64,000 nt of DNA, from positions 1 to 64,000 of the forward strand of contig CAKUXP010000007.1 of NCBI GenBank assembly GCA_934700345.1, in the 5' to 3' direction. Below, in pieces: positions 50,457 to 57,734 of this stretch. The notes beneath the pieces were generated by a model. That model saw nothing but the letters and a program-made list of their open reading frames with translations. It ran no database searches and was not told the DNA's origin. The position numbers and the translations under genes are program-made. How positions within the stretch are numbered: position 1 is the first letter of the stretch; each line of letters starts with the position of its first letter. This stretch comes from an uncultured Fibrobacter sp. (GTDB lineage Bacteria; Fibrobacterota; Fibrobacteria; Fibrobacterales; Fibrobacteraceae).

Positions 50457-52616
50457 TCACAAAAATTCAAACAAAATAATCCCGGGAACCTTTCCCGTCC
50501 CGCGCCACGATTCCAGATATTCTTCGAGCGGATGGTCGAGAACCTTTCCGAACTTGAAGGACGCGTCCCGCAGAACGGGCTTCCGGTCTTTATCTAGAAG
50601 CAAAAATCCGACATGGAACGTGTCGATGGTTTTCAGCCGGCTGACAAATCCCACTCCGCGCACCGTGCTTTCCCCTTGCCACGGGCTTTTCGAAAATTCG
50701 ATCGCTTTCTCTAGCGGAAGATAGCGGAGGTAAAGCTCGGGGTCGTTTTCGGAATAGGAAATTCCCTTGTCGCGGAAAAACTTCTTTTTAGGAAGCGTTC
50801 GTGTTTCTGCCGTGTCGTTCGGCAAAAAGATTTGTCGCGCAAAGATTCCTTCGCCGAGCCAGTCTTCGACAAAGTAGTGCTTGCGAAATTTGTACGCAAT
50901 CTTCCCGTCGAAGTAGCGGATTCTTTGGAGCGTTCCGAAGAGGCTGTCGAGCGTCGGGCTTTTGGATAGCGCGAGGACATGCTCGATAAAAGTCACGCAG
51001 TCGAGCGAATCCGTTTTGACGAGCGGCTTCGCTTCGATCGTGTCGAGATAGCTTTCGCCGGTAGGCCCTAGAAGGTACGGCTTTCCCAAAAATTTTTCGG
51101 AAAAGAATCGGATTCGATTTGAAAGCCCGCTGACGGATGCGCCTTGCAGGTAGAGTTCCCGCATTCGCAACAGCGAAGCGTAGCCGTTGTTTGTCGCCCG
51201 GAAAATGCAGGACCAGATGGAATCCAGGGCGTCCTTGCTTTTGTTGTCCGGGTTCTTTCCCGTTGCGTTCAGGTAGGTTGCAATCGCGAGCGTGTCCCCG
51301 TCGATTGTTGGTATGTAGCCGACAAGTCCGTGGACTTCGTTGATGAATCCCGTCTTGAAGCGGATTCTCCAGGCGTATTCCAGATTCGGCATTCGTTTGC
51401 AACCGCTGCCGGTTCCCGGTCCCGCGAAACTTTGGATATAGAATTTTCCCTTGGGATGATGCGCCATCTTGGCGAGAAGTTCCGTTTCGGCGGAGGGCTT
51501 TACCTTGTTCAAGGGAGAAAGTCCGCTGCCGTCAAAAACTTGAAAACCGTTCGGGGAAATCTTCAGTTTCTGTAAAAATTCGTGTTCGGCTTTTTTTCCG
51601 TTTTCCACGTTGCCGTTATGGAACTTTTTCGCTGCGAGATTTCGGAAAAGCGTTTCGGCGTGGAGATTCTGGCTTCGCTGGTTGATTTCGTCGAGAAGGC
51701 TTAAAAGCGGCGCACCGGAAATTTCAAAGCTGTAAAGAGCAAGACCGCTTTGCGCAAGGGAATTTTCCCTGTAGGCGATTCCCGCATCCTGCAAAGCCCG
51801 GATAAACGCAACCCGGAAATATCTGTTGGGATTTCGGACAGGAATGGCGATGTTCGCTTCTCCGGCTTTTATTCCGATGGTCCCCGAAATTCGAATGACG
51901 GAAGAATCCGCGTCGAGCGAATAGACGTAGCGTCGCCTAGAACCTTTTCCTGTCGTTAACTTGTTTACAACGCGAACGTAACCGATATCCGGTTCGACCG
52001 TGACGCTTGCCGTGTCGCCGATTTTTTCTCCCGGAACGATTTTGACGAGGGCGCAGTTGTCGTTGAAGATTAGCGGCGTGACTTCCGCGCCATACCAAGC
52101 GTCGTAATAATTGTCCCGCCAATGTTCCGGTTTGCGCGGACCAGAAAAAAAGTTTGTGTCGAGTTCGATTTTTGCATTGAGCGTATCGATGCCTTTTTTT
52201 CGAATGGAGTCGGCGAGAACGCGCAGCAGGTAAAAAGGTTCCGAGTAGTATCTGCCGGAAATGTTCGGGTCGCCTTCGCCTCTCAGCCGGAGAATGCCGT
52301 GAAAGGTTTTACCGAAAACGCTCCCTTCGAGGAAAAGCCTTGTCCGCGGGCTGTAATCTAGCGGAAAGTAGTCGAGCGCCGTTGCCGTCGTGAGGGTTTT
52401 GAGCGTGCTCGCCGGCGTGAAAAAGGAGTCCGCCTGGAATTCGGCGATTTGATTTCCCGATTTGACCGAGCGGATGGAAATTCCGAATTTCGCACCGGGA
52501 ACCATGGAATCGACGATTGTCCTGTAATTCTTGACCGAAAGAATCTTTTGGGGAGTGTGGGCGAATGCGTTCGAAAGCGTTCCCGCAACAAGAAAGAACA
52601 TTCCGAAAAATTTCAT
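50457..52616 (-). CDS. D-alanyl-D-alanine carboxypeptidase (PBP4/DacB) fused to DUF1460
   Basis: A 719-residue secreted protein with a signal peptide. Residues 30-480 form a peptidase S13 domain: nucleophile S70 in TPASTLKT (SxxK), S315-Q-N317 (SxN) and K421-T-G (KTG). From about residue 500 a DUF1460 domain of the NlpC/P60-like fold follows, with candidate catalytic C540 in DSLDCVTFIEHVLA and H668 in DTFHVGF. One polypeptide could thus trim D-Ala and cut another peptidoglycan bond. The start overlaps the aroA stop by 4 nt; the frame upstream is a shadow over aroA. Confidence 0.85.
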   Translation of the reverse strand: MKFFGMFFLVAGTLSNAFAHTPQKILSVKNYRTIVDSMVPGAKFGISIRSVKSGNQIAEFQADSFFTPASTLKTLTTATALDYFPLDYSPRTRLFLEGSVFGKTFHGILRLRGEGDPNISGRYYSEPFYLLRVLADSIRKKGIDTLNAKIELDTNFFSGPRKPEHWRDNYYDAWYGAEVTPLIFNDNCALVKIVPGEKIGDTASVTVEPDIGYVRVVNKLTTGKGSRRRYVYSLDADSSVIRISGTIGIKAGEANIAIPVRNPNRYFRVAFIRALQDAGIAYRENSLAQSGLALYSFEISGAPLLSLLDEINQRSQNLHAETLFRNLAAKKFHNGNVENGKKAEHEFLQKLKISPNGFQVFDGSGLSPLNKVKPSAETELLAKMAHHPKGKFYIQSFAGPGTGSGCKRMPNLEYAWRIRFKTGFINEVHGLVGYIPTIDGDTLAIATYLNATGKNPDNKSKDALDSIWSCIFRATNNGYASLLRMRELYLQGASVSGLSNRIRFFSEKFLGKPYLLGPTGESYLDTIEAKPLVKTDSLDCVTFIEHVLALSKSPTLDSLFGTLQRIRYFDGKIAYKFRKHYFVEDWLGEGIFARQIFLPNDTAETRTLPKKKFFRDKGISYSENDPELYLRYLPLEKAIEFSKSPWQGESTVRGVGFVSRLKTIDTFHVGFLLLDKDRKPVLRDASFKFGKVLDHPLEEYLESWRGTGKVPGIILFEFL

Positions 52617-53950
52617 TTTGCGCCTTGGATTCGGAGCGGAACTTTTGTCAGAAATTCCAGATCTTTCCAGTAGCCGGGATAGGTCTTTTCGACGCAAAGC
52701 GGGTCGAGTATCCGGATGCGTTCTGTTTCCGGGATGCCAAACGCGGCAAGGCTCAGGCACATCGCCATCCGGTGATCGTTGTAGGTTTCAAATGTCGCCG
52801 GGATAAATTTTTCCGGCGGTGTAATCGTGAGCGAATCGTCCGTATCGGAGACATTCGCTCCGGTTTTGCGCAGTTCGGTCGCCATCGCCTGGATGCGATC
52901 CGTTTCCTTGACTTTCCAGCTTTTGATGCCGCGGAGCGTGCTTTTACCGTCTGCAAAAAGGCAGAGAACGGCGACGGTCATCGCAGCGTCTGGAATTGCG
53001 GAAAGATCCGTGTCGATGGCTTTTAGCGGATACGTATTTTTCGAACATTCGACAAAACCGTTTCCGAAAGAAATTTTCGCGCCCATCTTTTCGAGAACTT
53101 CGGTAAACCGGACATCGCCCTGGATGCTTTTCCTGTCGATTCCGTATAAGCGAACTGGCCCGCCCGAGATGGCTGCCGCGGCAAGGGCGTATGTCGCCGA
53201 GGATGCATCGCCTTCGACCGTATAATCTCCCGGGGAACGGTATCCCGAATTTCGGACGGAAAATTCCTGAAAACCGCGGTTTTCAACTTGCGCACCGAAC
53301 GCTTCCATCATCTTTAACGTCATCGATACGTACGGCTTAGATATCAATTCCCCATCGACGATTATGGTTAGAGACTTTTCCATGCAAGGGGCGGCGAGCA
53401 GAATCGCTGTCAGATATTGGCTCGAAATGTTTCCGCGAATGTGGAGCGTTCCGCCGGAGAGTCCGTTTGCGTGTAAGGCTATCGGGGGAAATCCCGGGTT
53501 TTCCAGGTAGTCGATTTGCGCACCGACCTGTCCGAGTGCCGTGACTAAATCGCGGATCGGGCGCTCTTTCATGCGGGCGATTCCCGAGAGCGTAAACTCG
53601 CCGTGTCCGAGTGCCGCCGCCGCGGTCAAAAACCGGATGGAAGTTCCCGAGTTTCCTACGAAAAGGTCGGCGCTTTTCGAAGAAAATTTTCCGCAACCGC
53701 CGATGACCGCTTCTGTGTGATCCTCTGAAAACCGGAGGCTAGGCACGCCCAGCTTTTCGAGCGATTCCGCCATATACCGCGTATCGTCACTCCACAGGAG
53801 GCGGTGCAGCCGGGTTTCGCCTTTTGCGAGAGCCGCTAGCAGAAACGCGCGGTTTGTGATACTCTTGGATCCCGGAATGCGGAGCGAACCCTGGATTTTT
53901 TGCAAGGCGGGAATTTCCAAAAAAGTTTTGCTTTGGGCGGACGAATTCAT
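52613..53950 (-). CDS. aroA: 3-phosphoshikimate 1-carboxyvinyltransferase (EPSP synthase)
   Basis: A 445-residue shikimate-pathway enzyme. Substrate-binding motifs are clear: RIPGSKSITNRAFLLAALAK, GNSGTSIRFLTA, ISSQYLTAILLAAP, VKETDRIQAM and NDHRMAM. The KETDR and NSGT combination is diagnostic. The ATG has no Shine-Dalgarno and follows a perfect TAAATTTG box by 5 nt. It is co-transcribed with the PBP4-DUF1460 gene through a 4-nt overlap and is divergent from the thioesterase gene. Confidence 0.95.
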   Translation of the reverse strand: MNSSAQSKTFLEIPALQKIQGSLRIPGSKSITNRAFLLAALAKGETRLHRLLWSDDTRYMAESLEKLGVPSLRFSEDHTEAVIGGCGKFSSKSADLFVGNSGTSIRFLTAAAALGHGEFTLSGIARMKERPIRDLVTALGQVGAQIDYLENPGFPPIALHANGLSGGTLHIRGNISSQYLTAILLAAPCMEKSLTIIVDGELISKPYVSMTLKMMEAFGAQVENRGFQEFSVRNSGYRSPGDYTVEGDASSATYALAAAAISGGPVRLYGIDRKSIQGDVRFTEVLEKMGAKISFGNGFVECSKNTYPLKAIDTDLSAIPDAAMTVAVLCLFADGKSTLRGIKSWKVKETDRIQAMATELRKTGANVSDTDDSLTITPPEKFIPATFETYNDHRMAMCLSLAAFGIPETERIRILDPLCVEKTYPGYWKDLEFLTKVPLRIQGAK

Positions 53951-53955
53951 AGTTT

Positions 53956-53963
53956 CAAATTTA
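53956..53963 (-). promoter_or_regulatory. TAAATTTG promoter box before aroA
   Basis: On the minus strand a perfect TAnnTTTG match lies exactly 5 nt before the aroA ATG; there is no Shine-Dalgarno. Confidence 0.55.
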
Positions 53964-53988
53964 GATTAAAAGGAAACGAGGTTTGAAA

Positions 53989-54738
53989 ATGGACAAGGAA
54001 ATTAGCGAATACGTTTTCCCGGTGCGCTTTTCCGACTGCGATTCGGCGAGCCGCCTGCGCGTCTCTTCTTTTTTTGACTTTATGGAGGAAACGGCGATTC
54101 TCGATGCGGAAAAGAACGGAATCGGAATCTGGAAGATGGTCGAAAACGGCTACACAACGGTGATTTCCCGCATCAAGCTTCGGATAAACCACGTTCCCGT
54201 CTGGGGCGAGAAGCTGCGGGTCTCGACATGGACGAAGTCCATCTATGAGCACAAGGTTGCGATTCGGGACTATTCCGTCCGTGACGAACGGGGGAGCGTC
54301 ATCGCGGAGGCGACTTCTTCGTGGCTCCTGGTGAACCTGCGGACGGGTCGCGCAGAGGATCCGGAAAGCGCGCCTTTTCTCCCTGCGCTCTATCCCGAAA
54401 AAAATGCGATTTCCGAAAATCTGGAACTCCTGCTCCCGCGGGAAAATCCTCGAGCCGTACTTTCGAAAAGGGCTTGCTATTCCGACTTGGACATGAACCG
54501 CCATGTCAATAACTGCCGCTATGCGGATTGGGTTCTCGATGCGCTTTTCCTGGATCCCGCTTTCCGGAAAATGCCCATCCGCTCGATCCAGATGAACTAC
54601 CTGTCGGAGGTTTCCGCCGGGGAAGAAATCAGTCTTTTGCGCTTTGAAAACTCGAATCACCATGCGTACATCTTCGGCGTGAACGCGCAGGACTCTTCCA
54701 AAGTGCATTTTCAGGCGAGGGTCGGTTTTTCCGCATAG
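53989..54738 (+). CDS. Acyl-ACP thioesterase (FatA-like)
   Basis: A 249-residue double hot-dog protein. The first half shows YVFPVRFSDCDSASRLRVSS and MVENGYTTVISRIKLRIN; the second half contains ACYSDLDMNRHVNNCRYADW, in which Asp, Asn and His match the catalytic residues of bacterial and plant acyl-ACP thioesterases, then SIQMNYLSEV. It releases free fatty acids from ACP. GAGG precedes the ATG by 7 nt; a TTG 6 nt earlier is possible. Divergent from aroA. Confidence 0.88.
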   Translation: MDKEISEYVFPVRFSDCDSASRLRVSSFFDFMEETAILDAEKNGIGIWKMVENGYTTVISRIKLRINHVPVWGEKLRVSTWTKSIYEHKVAIRDYSVRDERGSVIAEATSSWLLVNLRTGRAEDPESAPFLPALYPEKNAISENLELLLPRENPRAVLSKRACYSDLDMNRHVNNCRYADWVLDALFLDPAFRKMPIRSIQMNYLSEVSAGEEISLLRFENSNHHAYIFGVNAQDSSKVHFQARVGFSA

Positions 54739-54758
54739 ATATTTCACTTGCATTTATG

Positions 54759-54766
54759 TAAGTTTG
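54759..54766 (+). promoter_or_regulatory. TAAGTTTG promoter box before rmlA
   Basis: A perfect TAnnTTTG match lies 5 nt before the rmlA ATG, with no Shine-Dalgarno. It would drive the rmlABC-wzb-wzc-manC run. Confidence 0.55.
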
Positions 54767-54771
54767 ACCGT

Positions 54772-55659
54772 ATGAAAGGAATCGTTCTCGCCGGGGGATC
54801 CGGTACAAGGCTCTATCCGCTGACGCTTGTGACTAGCAAGCAGCTCTTGCCCGTCTATGACAAGCCGATGATCTATTACCCGCTATCGACATTGATGCTT
54901 GCGGGTATTCGCGATATCCTCATCATCTCGACGCCGACAGATTTGCCGAACTTCGAACGGCTTCTTGGCGACGGATCCTCGATGGGCGTGCATCTTTCCT
55001 ACAAGGTCCAGCCGAATCCAAACGGCCTTGCGGAAGCTTTTGTCCTCGGCGAGAAATTTATCGGCGACGATTCCTGCGCGATGATTCTCGGAGACAACAT
55101 CTTTTACGGCAACGGGATGACTCCCCTTTTGAAAAGCGCCGTGGAAAATGCGGAAAAAAAACACCGGGCGAGCGTATTCGGCTACTACGTAGAGGACCCG
55201 GAACGTTTTGGCGTCGTGGAATTCGACGATTCAGGCAAGGTCGTTTCCATCGAGGAAAAACCCAAGGCTCCCAAGAGCAACTATGCGGTGACCGGGCTTT
55301 ATTTCTACGACAACCGCGTCGTGAAATTTGCGAAGGGTATGAAGCCTTCGGCGCGCGGGGAACTCGAAATCACCGACCTGAACAGGCTTTTTCTGGAAGC
55401 GGATGCGTTGGACGTGAAGCTGCTCGGACGGGGATTCGCCTGGCTTGACACGGGCACGATGGACAGCCTGATGGAAGCGTGCGACTTCGTGCAGATGGTG
55501 GAAAAACGCCAGGGCATCAAGATTTCCGCAGTGGAGGAAATCGCCTACATTAACGGCTGGATCGATCGGGAGACGCTTTCCGCTTCGGCGAGAAAATACG
55601 GGAAATCCACATACGGCGCGCATCTGCAAAAAGTCGCCGAAGGAAAAATTCGCTACTAG
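54772..55659 (+). CDS. rmlA: Glucose-1-phosphate thymidylyltransferase
   Basis: A 295-residue enzyme making dTDP-glucose. Motifs: GIVLAGGSGTRLYPLT, KQLLPVYDKPMIYYPL, ILGDNIFYG, GVVEFDDSGKVVSIEEKP and AWLDTGTMDSL. The ATG lies 5 nt after a TAAGTTTG box. Followed by rmlB and rmlC; rmlD is not in the window, so the final reduction to dTDP-rhamnose must be encoded elsewhere. Confidence 0.96.
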   Translation: MKGIVLAGGSGTRLYPLTLVTSKQLLPVYDKPMIYYPLSTLMLAGIRDILIISTPTDLPNFERLLGDGSSMGVHLSYKVQPNPNGLAEAFVLGEKFIGDDSCAMILGDNIFYGNGMTPLLKSAVENAEKKHRASVFGYYVEDPERFGVVEFDDSGKVVSIEEKPKAPKSNYAVTGLYFYDNRVVKFAKGMKPSARGELEITDLNRLFLEADALDVKLLGRGFAWLDTGTMDSLMEACDFVQMVEKRQGIKISAVEEIAYINGWIDRETLSASARKYGKSTYGAHLQKVAEGKIRY

Positions 55660-55675
55660 GAAAAAGGAAAAATCG

Positions 55676-56707
55676 ATGACGACGAAAACAATTGTGGTGA
55701 CTGGTGGCGCCGGATTTATCGGCGGGAATTTTGTCCACTATATGCTGAAAGCACATCCGGATTACCGGATCGTTTGCCTGGACGCCCTGACATACGCAGG
55801 GAACCTGGAAACGCTTGAATCCGCGATGAAAAATCCGAATTTCCGGTTTGTAAAGCTGGATATTACGGACCGGGAAGGAGTCGAGAAGCTTTTTGAATCC
55901 GAGCGCCCGGACTCAGTGGTGAACTTCGCCGCCGAAAGCCACGTTGACCGCTCGATTGAAAATCCGGGAGTGTTCATCTCGACAAATGTACTAGGAACGG
56001 GCGTTCTGCTCGACGCTAGCCGCAAGTACAAGGTCGGACGCTATCACCAGGTTTCGACCGACGAGGTCTATGGGGATTTGCCGCTTGACCGTCCGGACCT
56101 CTTCTTTAGCGAGACGACGCCGCTTCACACGTCTAGTCCCTATTCGGCGAGCAAGGCCGGTGCGGATCTGCTTACGCTCGCCTACCATCGCACGTTCGGT
56201 TTGCCGGTGACCATATCACGCTGCTCGAACAATTACGGTCCCTACCATTTTCCCGAAAAGCTCATCCCGCTGATGATTGCGAACGCCCTTGCGGACAAGC
56301 CCCTTCCCGTCTATGGAAACGGGATGAACGTCCGCGATTGGCTCTATGTCGAGGACCATTGCCGCGCTATCGACCTGATTCTTGAAAAGGGTCGTGTCGG
56401 TGAAGTCTATAATGTCGGCGGGCACAACGAGATGCATAACATCGATATCGTGAAGCTTATTTTGCAGGCTCTCGGAAAGCCGGAAAGCCTCATCCACTTT
56501 GTGAAGGATCGCGCCGGGCATGACTTGCGCTATGCGATAGACCCGACGAAAATCCACCGGGAACTCGGCTGGCTTCCCGAAACGAAATTCACGGACGGCA
56601 TCAAGAAAACAGTCCAGTGGTTTCTCGACAACAAGCCTTGGTGGGAACATATCGTAAACGGCGAATACAGAAACTATTACAAGACGATGTACGGAGACAG
56701 GTTTTGA
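55676..56707 (+). CDS. rmlB: dTDP-glucose 4,6-dehydratase
   Basis: A 343-residue extended SDR enzyme. NAD site VVTGGAGFIGGNFV, the AAESHVDRSI segment, the STDEVYGDL motif and the catalytic YSASKAGAD are all present, with NNYGPYHFPEKLIPLMI after. It converts dTDP-glucose to the 4-keto-6-deoxy sugar. A GGAAAAA-type Shine-Dalgarno precedes the ATG. The stop overlaps the rmlC start by one base. Confidence 0.97.
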   Translation: MTTKTIVVTGGAGFIGGNFVHYMLKAHPDYRIVCLDALTYAGNLETLESAMKNPNFRFVKLDITDREGVEKLFESERPDSVVNFAAESHVDRSIENPGVFISTNVLGTGVLLDASRKYKVGRYHQVSTDEVYGDLPLDRPDLFFSETTPLHTSSPYSASKAGADLLTLAYHRTFGLPVTISRCSNNYGPYHFPEKLIPLMIANALADKPLPVYGNGMNVRDWLYVEDHCRAIDLILEKGRVGEVYNVGGHNEMHNIDIVKLILQALGKPESLIHFVKDRAGHDLRYAIDPTKIHRELGWLPETKFTDGIKKTVQWFLDNKPWWEHIVNGEYRNYYKTMYGDRF

Positions 56708-57270
56708 TGGGAAAGTTCCATTTTATCGATACGGAAATCGCGGATGTCAAGATCATCGAACCGACGGTTTTTGGCGATGCGCGCGGCTATTTTATGGAAA
56801 CATATAGCGAAAGGGAATTTTCCGAAGCGGGGATTTCCGCGAGGTTCGTACAGGATAACGAGTCGCGTTCGAGAAAGGGAGTGCTTCGGGGCTTGCATTT
56901 CCAGAAGGAAAATCCGCAGGGAAAGCTTGTCCGTGTAATCGAAGGGGAAGTCTTTGACGTGGCGGTCGATCTGCGAAAGGCGAGCCGGACATTTGGAAAG
57001 TGGGTCGGAGTAACGCTCTCCGCCGAAAACAAAAGGCAATTCTACATTCCCGAAGGATTTGCGCATGGCTTTGTCGTCTTGAGCGATACCGCTTCGTTTG
57101 TGTATAAATGTACGCGCCTTTACGCTCCGGGCGACGAGGGCGGGCTTCTGTGGAACGATCCGCAGGTCGGAATCCGCTGGCCGGTCGGGGAAGATTTCAC
57201 ACCTATCCTGAGCGAAAAGGATACGAAGAACCCGCCGCTCGATAAGCTGGGCTTTTCTTTCTCGTCTTGA
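56707..57270 (+). CDS. rmlC: dTDP-4-dehydrorhamnose 3,5-epimerase
   Basis: A 187-residue cupin enzyme. Signature residues appear in RFVQDNESRSRKGVLRGLHF (with the catalytic His) and in FDVAVDLRKASRTFGKWVG and YIPEGFAHGF. The start overlaps the rmlB stop as TGATG. It completes the three-gene rml set present here. Confidence 0.96.
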   Translation: MGKFHFIDTEIADVKIIEPTVFGDARGYFMETYSEREFSEAGISARFVQDNESRSRKGVLRGLHFQKENPQGKLVRVIEGEVFDVAVDLRKASRTFGKWVGVTLSAENKRQFYIPEGFAHGFVVLSDTASFVYKCTRLYAPGDEGGLLWNDPQVGIRWPVGEDFTPILSEKDTKNPPLDKLGFSFSS

Positions 57271-57276
57271 AAATTT

Positions 57277-57284
57277 TATCTTTC
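57277..57284 (+). promoter_or_regulatory. TATCTTTC promoter-like box before wzb
   Basis: TATCTTTC lies 5 nt before the wzb ATG with no Shine-Dalgarno, suggesting an internal promoter in the polysaccharide operon. Confidence 0.45.
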
Positions 57285-57289
57285 GCCCG

Positions 57290-57727
57290 ATGAAAAATAT
57301 CCTTGTGCTCTGTACCGGAAATGTCTGCCGAAGCCCGACTGCGGAATACCTGCTGCGGAAAAGCCTCGATGCAAAAAACTATTCCGTCGAAAGCGCAGGG
57401 ATTGGCGCGGTCGTGAATTCCGCTCCGGAAGCCTTGGCGGTAAAGGTTGCGCTCGAACACCGACTCGACATTTCTGGTCATCTCTCGCGACAGGTGACGA
57501 TGGACATGCTCCGGTGGGCGGACCTGGTACTTGTCATGGAAAGAAATCAAAAGCTCTGTCTGCTTGAACGCTACCCGTGGCTTGAAGGAAAAATCTTCCG
57601 GTATGGAGAACCGATGAAAGTCGATGTGCCCGATCCGCACGGGCGACCGGAAAGCGCCTTTGTCATGGCCTGGAACTTTATCGAAAAACTGACCCCCTAC
57701 TGGGTGGAAAAAATTTCCCGTCTTTGA
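57290..57727 (+). CDS. wzb: Low-molecular-weight protein-tyrosine phosphatase (Wzb-like)
   Basis: A 145-residue phosphatase with the P-loop VLCTGNVCRSPTAEYLL (CX5R) and the general-acid motif DVPDPHG. In capsule systems such enzymes dephosphorylate the Wzc tyrosine kinase. It sits 7 nt before the wzc-like gene. That partner has a damaged kinase P-loop, so the substrate may differ. Confidence 0.92.
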   Translation: MKNILVLCTGNVCRSPTAEYLLRKSLDAKNYSVESAGIGAVVNSAPEALAVKVALEHRLDISGHLSRQVTMDMLRWADLVLVMERNQKLCLLERYPWLEGKIFRYGEPMKVDVPDPHGRPESAFVMAWNFIEKLTPYWVEKISRL

Positions 57728-57734
57728 GGAAAAA

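Noticed and set aside
53947..54753. A 268-codon open frame on the minus strand over the thioesterase gene
   Set aside because: The plus-strand protein has clear thioesterase catalytic residues; the minus frame is a shadow.
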